Origin: Bacteroidota bacterium
GTDB taxonomy: Bacteria > Bacteroidota > Bacteroidia > Cytophagales > Cyclobacteriaceae
Assembly: GCA_018267275.1 (NCBI GenBank)
Contig: JAFDYV010000002.1
Coordinates: 62,001 to 126,000, forward strand
Direction: 5' to 3'
Length of the DNA stretch: 64,000 bases
This document shows, in pieces, positions 42,199-50,343 of this stretch; position 1 is the first letter of the stretch, and each line of letters starts with the position of its first letter. Made by a program: the position numbers and the translations under genes. The notes beneath the pieces are model-generated. The model saw only the letters and a list, made by a program, of their open reading frames with translations. It was not told the origin of the DNA and did not search any database.

Positions 42199-42870
42199 AT
42201 GAGAATTTGTTTTTTACTTGTGATGATCTCGCTTAACACGGTAGCGCAACAGCGCAACTATGACACGCTGCCCAACTCACCGGAACATTATGTCAAGCGA
42301 ATGGCTATGTTCAGAAAACAGCCCGTGGTTACCGGAAAAATAATGATGGTAGGCAACAGTATTACCGAGGGCGGTGACTGGCGAAAGCTATTGAATGATT
42401 CTACAGTTGTTAATCGCGGCATTTCTGGGGACGTTACTTTTGGTGTATTAAATCGATTGGATGACATTACGAAGCGAAAGCCTTCCAAGCTTTTTTTGCT
42501 CATCGGCATTAACGACCTATCGCGGAACACACCCAATGAAGTGATCATTGAAAATATTTTCAACATAGTTTATCGCATTAGGGCGGCATCTCCCAAAACT
42601 GAAATTTTTGTACAGAGCATCTTGCCACTCAATGAAAGCTTCCAAAATTTTCCAAAGCAGTTTAAGGGTAAACAAGAACATGTTATTTATATTAATGGTC
42701 ATTTAAATAAGTACGCAGAAAAGCTCAAGTACACCTTTGTCGATTTGCACGGTAAATTCACTGACAAGAATGGAAACCTGGATACAAAGCTGGCAACCGA
42801 TGGCCTTCATTTAAGCGCTGCCGGTTATTTGCATTGGGCTAGTATTTTAAAGACTTACATAAAAAAATAG
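42199..42870 (+). CDS. Exported SGNH/GDSL-type hydrolase
   Basis: A 223-residue esterase-like protein with a signal peptide (MRICFLLVMISLNTVAQ). The four SGNH blocks are present: nucleophile S54 in VGNSITEGG, G76 in RGISGDVT, N105 in LIGINDLS, and the D/H pair in ATDGLHLSAAGY near the C-terminus. It resembles sialate acetylesterases and platelet-activating-factor-hydrolase-like GDSL enzymes and probably removes acyl or acetyl groups from glycans. It lies 23 bases after the M16 gene and 4 bases before the cupin gene, suggesting co-transcription. Confidence 0.92.
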   Translation: MRICFLLVMISLNTVAQQRNYDTLPNSPEHYVKRMAMFRKQPVVTGKIMMVGNSITEGGDWRKLLNDSTVVNRGISGDVTFGVLNRLDDITKRKPSKLFLLIGINDLSRNTPNEVIIENIFNIVYRIRAASPKTEIFVQSILPLNESFQNFPKQFKGKQEHVIYINGHLNKYAEKLKYTFVDLHGKFTDKNGNLDTKLATDGLHLSAAGYLHWASILKTYIKK

Positions 42871-42874
42871 ACAC

Positions 42875-43393
42875 ATGCTAAACTTAGAATTGGACAATGG
42901 TATTCCCAAACATGACGTGATGGCGGCCATTGAAGAAAAGTTATATGAGCTTGACCTGAAGGTGGCGTCTGCTGACTTTGAGCGCCCTTGGGGTGGATTT
43001 TTTGTAATTGAGGAGAGTTTGGCGCCACGGTTCATTCAACTATTCTTTCCGCACCTGAGTACAGCCGACTTGATGATTGGCGGCAAGTTGAGCCCCAAGA
43101 TTCTTGTGGTCGCGCCCAATCAAAGATTGTCATGGCAATACCACTTTCGAAGGGCGGAAATTTGGAAGTTAGTCAACGGGGTTGCAGGGGTAGTAACAAG
43201 TGATACCGATGCCCAAGGACCAACAAGATCGTTAACGCTGGGTGAGGTAATCAAATTAAAACAAGGTGAGCGTCACCGTTTAGTCGGATTGAATGGCTGG
43301 GGCGTAATTGCCGAAATCTGGCAGCACACCGATGCCAACAATCCTAGCAATGAAGATGACATTGTGCGTTTGCAAGATGACTTTGGGAGGTAA
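42875..43393 (+). CDS. Cupin protein, mannose-6-phosphate isomerase type II-like
   Basis: A 172-residue single cupin. Motif 1 is GGKLSPKILVVAPNQRLSWQYHFRRAEIWKLVNG and motif 2 is VIKLKQGERHRLVGLNGWGVIAEIW. This pattern (PGQRLSxQxHxxRxExWxxVxG) is that of the C-terminal isomerase domain of bifunctional mannose-1-phosphate guanylyltransferases, and homologues in Bacteroidota are often labelled phosphoheptose isomerase. The metal histidines in HFRRAE and ERHR are kept. Real substrate unknown. It starts 4 bases after the SGNH hydrolase stop and ends 6 bases from the convergent DsbA-like gene. Confidence 0.82.
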   Translation: MLNLELDNGIPKHDVMAAIEEKLYELDLKVASADFERPWGGFFVIEESLAPRFIQLFFPHLSTADLMIGGKLSPKILVVAPNQRLSWQYHFRRAEIWKLVNGVAGVVTSDTDAQGPTRSLTLGEVIKLKQGERHRLVGLNGWGVIAEIWQHTDANNPSNEDDIVRLQDDFGR

Positions 43394-43399
43394 GCTCCT

Positions 43400-44098
43400 T
43401 TAGCAATCTTTTTGTTCTATATCGCAAGCAGCACTAGTCGTTTCAATTTCAGTCGTCAGCTGCATAAAAACATCTTTGAAGACATCCGTGGGTTGTGCAC
43501 CCGAAAGGCCGTGTTGGTTATTGATAATGTAAAACGGCACTCCGCTGATGCCGAGCTTTTGCATATGATTTTCTGCCATTGCAATTTGTTCGAGCGCCTT
43601 TGGGTTGGATACCACGTCTCTGACTTCTTCTTTCTTCAAGCCAACAGATTCAGCAATCGCCAATATGTTATCTGGATTTGAGAGGTCAACGCCATCTGTA
43701 AAATAAGCCTTGAGGTAAGCTTCCTTTGTTTCAAGCTGTTTGCCTTTTGTTTTTGCAAATGCTATAATGGCATGCATCGCTCGCGTATTGGGTGCTACTT
43801 CTTGTTTGGAAAAATCAAAGCGTAGACCTTCAGTAGCGGCAACTTCGGTAACTTGCTGCGTAATTTGCTCATATCGTTGAGCTGAGCCAAACTTTTTGGT
43901 TAGATACATTTTTTGATTTGCGCCTTCACTCGGCATCGAAGGATTCAATTCAAACGGGTGATATTCTACATCAAATTCATACTGGTCTGCGAGTTGCGCC
44001 ATGGCCTTCTCCAACCTGCGTTTGCTAATGTAGCACCACGGACATACTACATCTGAAACAACATCAACCTTAATTCTCGATTTTTTCAACATTGTCAT
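43400..44098 (-). CDS. FrnE-like DsbA-family oxidoreductase
   Basis: A 232-residue protein of the thioredoxin fold with a large helical insert. The redox motif C-P-W-C is at residues 19-22 (SDVVCPWCYIS), followed by the FrnE/HCCA-like features FELNPSMP and a cis-proline loop (GISGVPFYIINNQHGLSGAQ). There is no signal peptide, so it is cytoplasmic, unlike true DsbA. Family members are disulfide isomerases or polyketide-associated oxidoreductases; FrnE of Deinococcus is linked to oxidative stress. The C-terminus (CDIEQKDC) carries two more cysteines. It is convergent with the cupin gene. Confidence 0.93.
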   Translation of the reverse strand: MTMLKKSRIKVDVVSDVVCPWCYISKRRLEKAMAQLADQYEFDVEYHPFELNPSMPSEGANQKMYLTKKFGSAQRYEQITQQVTEVAATEGLRFDFSKQEVAPNTRAMHAIIAFAKTKGKQLETKEAYLKAYFTDGVDLSNPDNILAIAESVGLKKEEVRDVVSNPKALEQIAMAENHMQKLGISGVPFYIINNQHGLSGAQPTDVFKDVFMQLTTEIETTSAACDIEQKDC

Positions 44099-44253
44099 TT
44101 CGTTTAGTCTCTAACCGGAAATGGTAAAAAAATGTTCGTGAAGGGTTAAAACACATTCGCCCAAATAAAAATTAGCTAAACCGAGCACCAGCATACCGAA
44201 TGGTTTGTTCAAGTGCATCATTACCTAATAAAATCACTTTCAATTAATTAGGT

Positions 44254-44261
44254 TACCTTTG
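44254..44261 (+). promoter_or_regulatory. Candidate -7 element of the DEAD-box helicase gene
   Basis: TACCTTTG matches TAnnTTTG exactly and lies 32 bases before the ATG at 44294, giving a leader of about 26 bases. No TTTG stands at the -33 position. The remaining spacer, 44099-44253, is AT-rich with no gene that I can support. Confidence 0.45.
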
Positions 44262-44293
44262 CGCTTTAATACTTAAAACACAATTACAATTTA

Positions 44294-46084
44294 ATGAAAT
44301 CTTTTGACGCCCTGGGGCTCTCAGGGCAATTGGTGGAAGCAATCCGCCTGCTGGGCTTTGAAACGCCCACGCCCATCCAAGAACAGGCCATACCTATTCT
44401 GTTGCAGGGCAAGACCGACCTGGTTGGGTTGGCACAAACGGGTACGGGAAAGACGGCCGCTTTCGGTCTCCCATTGATCCAATTAATTGACGAAAGCAAT
44501 CGCACTACTCAGGCGTTGATCTTGGCGCCTACCCGCGAGTTAAGTGTACAAATTACTACTGACCTCGAAAATTTTTCGAAGAAAGTAAAAGATTTGAACA
44601 TTGTAACGGTATATGGTGGTGCCAGTATTTCTGAGCAAATCAGAAAAGTAAAACGCGGTGCGCAAATTATAGTGGCTACGCCCGGCCGCCTCATCGATTT
44701 GATCGAGCGCAGGGTAGTAAGCTTAAGCACTATCAGCTATGTGGTTTTAGATGAAGCCGATGAGATGTTGAACATGGGCTTTAAAGATGCCATAGACGAA
44801 ATCTTATCAAGCACTCCTGACGAAAAAAATGTGTGGCTGTTCAGCGCCACCATGCCACGCGAGGTGCGCGAGATTTCTAAGAATTACATGAGCAACCCGC
44901 AAGAGTTGACGATGGGTGAGCGCAACCAAGGAAACGAGAACATCGATCATCAGTTTATGATGGTAGACGATCGCGACAAATACTTGGCGCTTAAGCGCAT
45001 GGTGGACTATAGCACCGATATTTTTGGTGTTATTTTTTGCCGTACTAAAATTGATACTCAGCGTGTGGCCGATCACTTAATGAAAGATGGTTACAATGCG
45101 GATGCGCTTCACGGTGATTTGACGCAGGCGCAGCGTGACCGTGTAATGAAGAGCTTCAAGAATAAGACACTACAATTATTGGTAGCCACCGATGTGGCTG
45201 CGCGCGGAATTGATGTGAGCAACATCACGCACGTGATTCATATGAATTTACCTGATGAGATTGAGTACTATACCCACCGAAGCGGACGAACAGCCCGGGC
45301 TGGCAAAAAAGGTATTTCGTTGGCCATCATTTCTAAAAAGGAAATGGGCAAGATCAGCCAGATAGAAAAAACACTGAAGCGCAGATTTACCAAAGTGTTG
45401 GTGCCTACAGGTGATGAGGTATGCCAGAAAAAAATAATGGCTCTTACACAAAAGATGCGCAACGTAGAAGTGAATGAAGAAGAAATTGATAGCTTTTTGC
45501 CCGAAGTATATCATGAGCTTCGCGATTTGAGCAAAGAAGACATCATCAAACGTTTTGCTTCGATTGAGTTCAACCGTTTCTTGGAGTACTACCGTGATGC
45601 CAAAGATTTGAACAAGAGTGGCAGCGAGCGCAGTCGTGTTTTTTCAGATGACGGTGGTGGTGCCGAGAGTTACTCTACCGGTGACCGTATCTTCATTAAC
45701 ATCGGTAAGATGGATGGATTGGAAAAGGGAGACTTGCTTGGCTTGATTTGTGACTATGGAGAAATTGACAAAGCTAAAATCGGTAAAATTGATTTGAAGG
45801 GTGCTTACTCATTCTTTGAGTTGGAAAAAGATGTTACCGAAAAAGTGATGAAAGGCTTTGAGGGTATTGAAGTTCGTGGTCGCAAGGTTCGTTTGGAAAT
45901 GACAAGCAACGCACCACGTGAACGGAAAGAAGTTGGAGACTTCCCTCGCAAGAGACGTTCGTTTGACGGGGACAGGGGAGGTAATCGCTCTTACGGTGGC
46001 GGAGGAGGCCGTGGAGGCAGCAGAGACCGCGACCGCGATCGTGACCGTGGTGGCAGTGGCGGTAGAGAGCGTAAACGCTGGTAA
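44294..46084 (+). CDS. DEAD-box RNA helicase with DbpA-type RNA-binding domain
   Basis: A 596-residue helicase. The core has the Q motif (ETPTPIQEQAIPILL), motif I (AQTGTGKTAA), motif II DEAD (VLDEADEML), motif III SAT (LFSATMP) and motif VI (HRSGRTARAG). A linker leads to a DbpA RNA-binding domain (about residues 455-540, DRIFINIGKMDGLEKGDLLG), which in DbpA docks on 23S rRNA. The tail is rich in Arg and Gly (RGGNRSYGGGGGRGG) with four Asp-Arg dipeptides in tandem. It probably acts in ribosome assembly or mRNA turnover, especially in the cold. It ends before a strong terminator. Confidence 0.95.
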   Translation: MKSFDALGLSGQLVEAIRLLGFETPTPIQEQAIPILLQGKTDLVGLAQTGTGKTAAFGLPLIQLIDESNRTTQALILAPTRELSVQITTDLENFSKKVKDLNIVTVYGGASISEQIRKVKRGAQIIVATPGRLIDLIERRVVSLSTISYVVLDEADEMLNMGFKDAIDEILSSTPDEKNVWLFSATMPREVREISKNYMSNPQELTMGERNQGNENIDHQFMMVDDRDKYLALKRMVDYSTDIFGVIFCRTKIDTQRVADHLMKDGYNADALHGDLTQAQRDRVMKSFKNKTLQLLVATDVAARGIDVSNITHVIHMNLPDEIEYYTHRSGRTARAGKKGISLAIISKKEMGKISQIEKTLKRRFTKVLVPTGDEVCQKKIMALTQKMRNVEVNEEEIDSFLPEVYHELRDLSKEDIIKRFASIEFNRFLEYYRDAKDLNKSGSERSRVFSDDGGGAESYSTGDRIFINIGKMDGLEKGDLLGLICDYGEIDKAKIGKIDLKGAYSFFELEKDVTEKVMKGFEGIEVRGRKVRLEMTSNAPRERKEVGDFPRKRRSFDGDRGGNRSYGGGGGRGGSRDRDRDRDRGGSGGRERKRW

Positions 46085-46108
46085 TTCAAAACAAGCGGAT
46101 AGCGAAAG

Positions 46109-46140
46109 TAAGCCTTGGTAAAATCAAGGCTTATTTTTTT
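46109..46140. terminator. Intrinsic terminator shared by converging genes
   Basis: A 9-bp stem TAAGCCTTG (46109-46117) / CAAGGCTTA (46125-46133) is followed by seven T. It ends the helicase transcript. Its right arm contains the stop codon of the converging LemA-like gene (46131-46133), so the hairpin is partly coding on the other strand. Confidence 0.92.
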
Positions 46141-46727
46141 GTGACCGATCCGAAAGTTGGCCGTGGATTGAGATTGCAGTTTTGATCGATTTCTTTCAAT
46201 ACCAGTTGATGCGTTTGCATAAATTCATTAAATGCCTGAGCAATGGAATCATAATCTTCTCGGTTTAATGAAATATTGCTTTCGGCTATTTTAACCCGGT
46301 CTACCAGCGCCTGAAACTCTCTGTCGGTTGCCAATTGGCCAGTGGCTGCCAGTGCAAGCATTTCATTGATCAACGACTCGTGCGCAAAGTCATATTCCTC
46401 CAGCACATCCGGGTTAGACAGAAGCCTCGGTGTTAGGCGTAATTCTTTGATTTGGGCAAAACGGCTTTGCAAAGATGCATCGCCATGGTGCAGTCGCGTC
46501 ATTCTTTCGAACATTTCGTCTATTGCACTGAGTTTTTCCTTTTCGTGGCGAACCAGTTTGTTCCAAACGTGCAACAGTGTGTCTTGCATGTTCAGGTAAC
46601 GATCCGTGAGCGAATCGTTTTTTGAGAAAGCGGTATTCTCGTTCAAGGTAGCAGATCTGCCACAGCAGAATAGCATGCCAACCATTAACGCCAAACCGCC
46701 AATCGTAGTAATACGGGTACTATTCAT
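46131..46727 (-). CDS. LemA-like lipoprotein
   Basis: This 198-residue protein has an N-terminal helix with a Cys pair (LALMVGMLFCCGRSA) typical of a lipoprotein signal, then mainly helices. Two segments recall LemA: WNKLVRHEKEKLSAIDEMFERM matches the first LemA helix pattern, and ALVDRVKIAESNISLNREDYDSIAQAFNEF matches its signature (leucine-rich helix, then xAexxIxxxRxxYNxxVxxFN). LemA proteins are membrane-attached helical-bundle proteins of unclear function. The resemblance is by eye and the C-terminus differs (QNCNLNPRPTFGS), so this is a divergent member at best. Its stop lies within the terminator of the helicase gene. Confidence 0.6.
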   Translation of the reverse strand: MNSTRITTIGGLALMVGMLFCCGRSATLNENTAFSKNDSLTDRYLNMQDTLLHVWNKLVRHEKEKLSAIDEMFERMTRLHHGDASLQSRFAQIKELRLTPRLLSNPDVLEEYDFAHESLINEMLALAATGQLATDREFQALVDRVKIAESNISLNREDYDSIAQAFNEFMQTHQLVLKEIDQNCNLNPRPTFGSVTKK

Positions 46728-46791
46728 GGGCTAAGCTAATACGGGGCGCAAGAAAAAAGTTTTCCTTCAAAAAGTAGCCTCGATGTAAGTT

Positions 46792-47274
46792 TTATAGCGG
46801 TTTAAACTGTTCAAAGGCCTCATGGCACGTGTGGCAATAATAGATAGCCCTGCAAAGCGTGGGGCCAAAGGGGTTTTTGAGCTCAGTATTTTCACCGTTG
46901 CAGCGGGGGCAAATGGCGTTTTCCAAAATTTCGAGGTCGTGAAGTACTTTATTGGATGGGGGCGGGGCAAGGCCAAATTGCTTCAAGGCTTTTTTTCCTT
47001 TTTCAGAAATCATGTCAGAGGACCAAGGTTTTTGAAATGATACATTCACGATCACTTCCTCCACACCCTTGCTTTTCAATTTTTCAATTACCTCGCTCTT
47101 CATCACATCCATTGCGGGACAGCCGGCAAAGGTGGGTGTCATTTCAACCCGCACGCTGTTTTCGCGCATTACAACTTCCGTGATTACCCCAAGATCAACC
47201 AGCGAAAGCACCGGTATCTCAGGATCTTTAACGTCCTCTAACCATTCGTAAACCTGTTTTGAAGACGGTATCAT
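46792..47274 (-). CDS. paaD: 1,2-phenylacetyl-CoA epoxidase subunit PaaD
   Basis: A 160-residue PaaD/MIP18-like protein. The DUF59 domain occupies residues 1-100 (EDVKDPEIPVLSLVDLGVI, TPTFAGCPAMDVM) and is followed by a zinc-ribbon-like C-terminus with C-P-R-C and C-H-T-C motifs. PaaD is thought to help mature the metal centre of the PaaABCE epoxidase. It is the last gene of the local paa cluster and overlaps the DinB gene by 4 bases. The gene order here is paaA-paaB-paaC-dinB-paaD; paaE is not in the window. Confidence 0.93.
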   Translation of the reverse strand: MIPSSKQVYEWLEDVKDPEIPVLSLVDLGVITEVVMRENSVRVEMTPTFAGCPAMDVMKSEVIEKLKSKGVEEVIVNVSFQKPWSSDMISEKGKKALKQFGLAPPPSNKVLHDLEILENAICPRCNGENTELKNPFGPTLCRAIYYCHTCHEAFEQFKPL

Positions 47275-47735
47275 GGGTATGTAATGTCAAACGACTTAGG
47301 GATGATTTGGTTCAAATGGTGTTTCAAGTGCTTCACATAATCGCTGGCAAGCCACTGCAACGTTAACAACTTGCCATCTCCGAAATCACACATCTTGTGG
47401 TAATTGCCGACAGGCATTTGGCTGAGCACATTACAAATCTTAGTGTTGACAATTCTCCAATTATCAATTACATCTCTTGTAGACATTTGCTGATAGCCAT
47501 TCGACAATACCCAGAAATCTTGATCGTAAGTGATTTTTGGAGGCGGGGTTTCGTATTGGCCGCAAATAAACCTGCGCAAGTTGTTTTCCCCCGAATCTAT
47601 CAGATGGCCTAATACTTCTTTTCGGCTCCACTTGATCGCACTAGGTTTTGATGAAAAGTCATCTTCTGAAATGCTGTTGAGTTTGGCTGTAAAGTCTATT
47701 ACGATTTTTTCAAGTTCATCAATTACAGGTTTCAT
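47271..47735 (-). CDS. DinB-like protein inserted in the paa operon
   Basis: A 154-residue four-helix-bundle protein of the DinB_2 type (SAIKWSRKEVLGHLIDSGENNLRRF, LLTLQWLASDYVKHLKHHLNQI). The histidines in GHLIDS and the C-terminal VKHLKHHL can form the metal site of this superfamily, which contains thiol-dependent enzymes and proteins of unknown role. It lies between paaC and paaD and its stop overlaps the paaD start by 4 bases, so it is co-translated with them. A role in phenylacetyl-CoA breakdown or in protecting thiols is only inferred from position. Confidence 0.85.
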   Translation of the reverse strand: MKPVIDELEKIVIDFTAKLNSISEDDFSSKPSAIKWSRKEVLGHLIDSGENNLRRFICGQYETPPPKITYDQDFWVLSNGYQQMSTRDVIDNWRIVNTKICNVLSQMPVGNYHKMCDFGDGKLLTLQWLASDYVKHLKHHLNQIIPKSFDITYP

Positions 47736-47794
47736 ATCACAGCCCTTTTTGTTTTTTCAACGACCCTATGAGATCTTTTACGAGTTTGAGATCA

Positions 47795-48550
47795 TCACCA
47801 TTCGGCAGTTGGGTCAATCCGAAATACTTCACTCATTTCATCAAGCAGAGGTTGAAGGTGTTCACTGTGTTTGCCAATGCGGCCGCCAGTAATGGGTTGT
47901 ATCACTTTCCAATCGGGCATGTGCAAGCTTGTCTTTGCCAGCATTTCTTCCACTTTTGCCAACCATTGCTCTTTCAATACACTTTCGCCTGCGAATATGC
48001 GCTGCGCAATTAGGTCGCTTTCATAAGGCGATTGCTCAAAAATTCCCAATGCGTAGGGAAATGCATAGTCCAAGGATTTTTGCAATCGGCTCACGCTTTC
48101 TTCAGTTGCCGATCCAAGCTGGTTGATCCACGTTTTAGCATGCAGTGTGTGGTAACGCAACTCCGCGCGTATTTTCTTTGCCACCTGCGCCAATGGTTCG
48201 TATGAGGAAGCTGTCAACATCTCGAAACGCAGCGCTTCTGCACTATCGTACAAAAAATGTCTTATCAGGCTAAAGTCGTACTCTTGATTGGGAAGTTCTA
48301 CGAATACGCAATTGTGGAATTGCGGTGCATTACGTGTGAATGCAACGGTATCAGGGTCGTTTTCACCCAGTTGATGCAGCAATGTGTACAACGCAAGGCT
48401 ATGGCCTACTTTATCTTGTGCCATCGATGAGAATGCGATGTCCTCTTCGAGCAACGGCCCGAAGCCCGTCCATTCAGAATTGCGATGTCCCAAAATCAAT
48501 TGGTCATCCGCCATTTTATACAATAGTTCTTTTAAAGGCAGATTTTCCAT
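47795..48550 (-). CDS. paaC: 1,2-phenylacetyl-CoA epoxidase subunit PaaC
   Basis: A 251-residue ferritin-like structural subunit of the phenylacetyl-CoA epoxidase (MENLPLKELLYKMADDQLILGHRNSEWTGFGPLLEEDIA...). PaaC shares the fold of PaaA but lacks a full di-iron ligand set and supports PaaA in an A2C2 core. Segments LGHRNSEWTG, AQDKVGHSLALYTLL and RAELRYHTLHAKTWINQLG are typical. It starts 2 bases after the paaB stop and is followed after 59 bases by the DinB gene. Confidence 0.95.
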   Translation of the reverse strand: MENLPLKELLYKMADDQLILGHRNSEWTGFGPLLEEDIAFSSMAQDKVGHSLALYTLLHQLGENDPDTVAFTRNAPQFHNCVFVELPNQEYDFSLIRHFLYDSAEALRFEMLTASSYEPLAQVAKKIRAELRYHTLHAKTWINQLGSATEESVSRLQKSLDYAFPYALGIFEQSPYESDLIAQRIFAGESVLKEQWLAKVEEMLAKTSLHMPDWKVIQPITGGRIGKHSEHLQPLLDEMSEVFRIDPTAEW

Positions 48551-48552
48551 GG

Positions 48553-49170
48553 CTAGTTCTTCATCGTTTGATTTTTTTCTAAAAACTTAGTCAACTTATC
48601 CCCACCTTTATAGTCCGCGGCATCTCTGAATTTTTTTTCTGGTAAGGTCAACCAAAATTCTCGGTCTTCCGGCATTGTAAAACGAATGCTTGACGTTTCG
48701 ATGGCCCAAATATTATAAACTACTTTTCCTTGGGCTAACTCAAATTTTGCTTTGCTCATAGCCCCGGCATGTGAGGCCGCGGTGACGCTCCCTGCGTGCA
48801 CATGTTGTTTACCCCGTTTAACCAAATGATAGATTTCAAAATTCTTACTGCCAACACCATCCTTTGCCTCGTCTAATACCTCGTATGCAGATAGATTACC
48901 ATCCGTCATTGGCGAAACAAATACATCTCGGGTGTCAACCACATAAATGGAGACACACACGAACCTTCTCGTGAATGTTTCTTTTGCGAGCACGTACGCT
49001 AATTCCAGATTTGGAGCATGCACGATGCCTTCATGCTGAAAAGGTTTGCCTTCTTTTGGCTGTACGAACACCTCGAAGGTGCCAAATTGATCCAAGGGTG
49101 CTTTAGGAAAAATTTTACCTTCCTCACCAACTTTTGGCAAACGGACTACGCGAGGATCAAGAGAGTTCAC
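48553..49170 (-). CDS. paaB: Phenylacetyl-CoA epoxidase subunit PaaB with two PaaB units
   Basis: A 205-residue protein; characterised PaaB is about 95 residues. Two similar units are visible. The first (about 28-90) has FGTFEVFVQPKEGKPFQHEG, then HAPNLELAYVLAKETFTRR. The second (about 108-175) has NFEIYHLVKRGKQHVHAGSV, then AASHAGAMSKAKFELAQG and ends NIWAIETSSIRFT. Each has the PaaB pattern of strand, V-H-A-G/E-G, then an Ala-rich helix. PaaB bridges the PaaAC heterodimers in the epoxidase. An internal duplication is the simplest reading. It lies between paaA and paaC; a 14-bp stem occurs in the paaA-paaB spacer. Confidence 0.9.
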   Translation of the reverse strand: MNSLDPRVVRLPKVGEEGKIFPKAPLDQFGTFEVFVQPKEGKPFQHEGIVHAPNLELAYVLAKETFTRRFVCVSIYVVDTRDVFVSPMTDGNLSAYEVLDEAKDGVGSKNFEIYHLVKRGKQHVHAGSVTAASHAGAMSKAKFELAQGKVVYNIWAIETSSIRFTMPEDREFWLTLPEKKFRDAADYKGGDKLTKFLEKNQTMKN

Positions 49171-49200
49171 GAGGGTTACTTGATTTTTTGTTCCAGATTT

Positions 49201-49238
49201 CCGGTTACGGTTTCCAGCGATTAGAAACTCGTAACCGG
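49201..49238. repeat. Strong hairpin in the paaA-paaB spacer
   Basis: A stem of 9 bp (CCGGTTACG 49201-49209 / CGTAACCGG 49230-49238) continues, after one bulged T at 49229, into 5 bp (GTTTC 49210-49214 / GAAAC 49224-49228), closing a 9-base loop. No T-run follows on the minus strand, so it is more likely an mRNA processing or stability element, or an extragenic repeat, than a terminator. Confidence 0.65.
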
Positions 49239-49249
49239 TAACAATTTCT

Positions 49250-50236
49250 TTATGCCAACGGCATCACATATTTGGTCTTGGGTGTTTTCAACGCTTCGCG
49301 CACCCATTTGCCACGCTCTTCAGCAATACGCCTTACTTCTAGTCGTTCCTTGTTGCAAGGCCCATCACCATTGATCACACGCTTGAATTCTTCCCAGTCG
49401 GGTTCAGTGTAGTTCCATCGGCCGGTTTCTTCATTCTTTTTCAAATTCGGATCAGGGATAGAAAAGCCAAGCTCCCAAATTTTCGGAACATACATATCCA
49501 AAAACTGGTTTCGCATATCATCGTTGGTGCCCATTTTTACTTTCCACTTCATTAGCACTTCGGTATGTACCGAAATTTTGTCTGAAGGGCCAAAGAAATG
49601 CATCATAGGTGGCCACCAGCGATTCAACGCTTCTTGAAACATCTGGCGCTGCTTTTGTGTACCACTTGCCAAATAGATTACGCAATGGTGTCCGTACTTT
49701 AAGTGAAACGATTCTTCCGCACAGATTCTGTCCAACGCACGGCAATAAGGCCCGTAACTGCCTTTTGCGTTAGCTAACTGATTCACGATGGCTCCTGCAT
49801 CTACCAGCCAAGAAATAAAACAGCAATCCGCCCAAGTAAATGTTGGGTAGTTGAAGATGTTAGAATATTTCGATTTTCCGGTAATGAGGTCGTCAATCAT
49901 CTGTTCACGCGGCTTGCCCAGCGTTTCGGCAGCGCTGTAGAGTAATTGTGCATGACCAACTTCGTCTTGTACTTTGGCCATCAGTGCCATTTTGCGTTTG
50001 AATCCGGGTGCTCGGGTAATCCAGGTGCCCTCCGGTAATGCACCTATGATTTCACTATGTGCATGCTGCTCAATCATTCGGATCAGCTGCTTACGGTATA
50101 GCTGGGGCATCCAGTCAGTCGGTTCTATTTTTTCACCCCGTTCAATTCTTGCTTCAAATTCCGCAAGCTTAGTTGGGTCTTCCTGGGCTATGCTGTCTGT
50201 TTTGATCCCTTCAAAAGTATTGCCGCCACCGTACAT
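49250..50236 (-). CDS. paaA: 1,2-phenylacetyl-CoA epoxidase catalytic subunit PaaA
   Basis: This 328-residue protein is the di-iron subunit that epoxidises the aromatic ring of phenylacetyl-CoA, the first ring-attacking step of aerobic phenylacetate breakdown. Iron-ligand motifs of the ferritin-like fold are [21 protein letters not shown] and [12 protein letters not shown]. The product is later opened by PaaG/PaaZ, which are not in the window. It is the first paa gene; a 107-base spacer separates it from the FkbM methyltransferase gene, and a 79-base spacer with a hairpin separates it from paaB. Length is normal. Confidence 0.97.
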   Translation of the reverse strand: MYGGGNTFEGIKTDSIAQEDPTKLAEFEARIERGEKIEPTDWMPQLYRKQLIRMIEQHAHSEIIGALPEGTWITRAPGFKRKMALMAKVQDEVGHAQLLYSAAETLGKPREQMIDDLITGKSKYSNIFNYPTFTWADCCFISWLVDAGAIVNQLANAKGSYGPYCRALDRICAEESFHLKYGHHCVIYLASGTQKQRQMFQEALNRWWPPMMHFFGPSDKISVHTEVLMKWKVKMGTNDDMRNQFLDMYVPKIWELGFSIPDPNLKKNEETGRWNYTEPDWEEFKRVINGDGPCNKERLEVRRIAEERGKWVREALKTPKTKYVMPLA

Positions 50237-50343
50237 AAATTTGCTTGTTTAACGTTTATTGAAAGCCAGGTAATCAGTCCCTAACAATCGTTTGCAATTT
50301 AACAAAGTTGGGGGACTTATGTTAACTTGAATGTACTCGAACG

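Noticed and set aside
45268..45514. Minus-strand frames inside the DEAD-box helicase gene
   Set aside because: They mirror the strongly supported helicase frame and have no start signal or family features.
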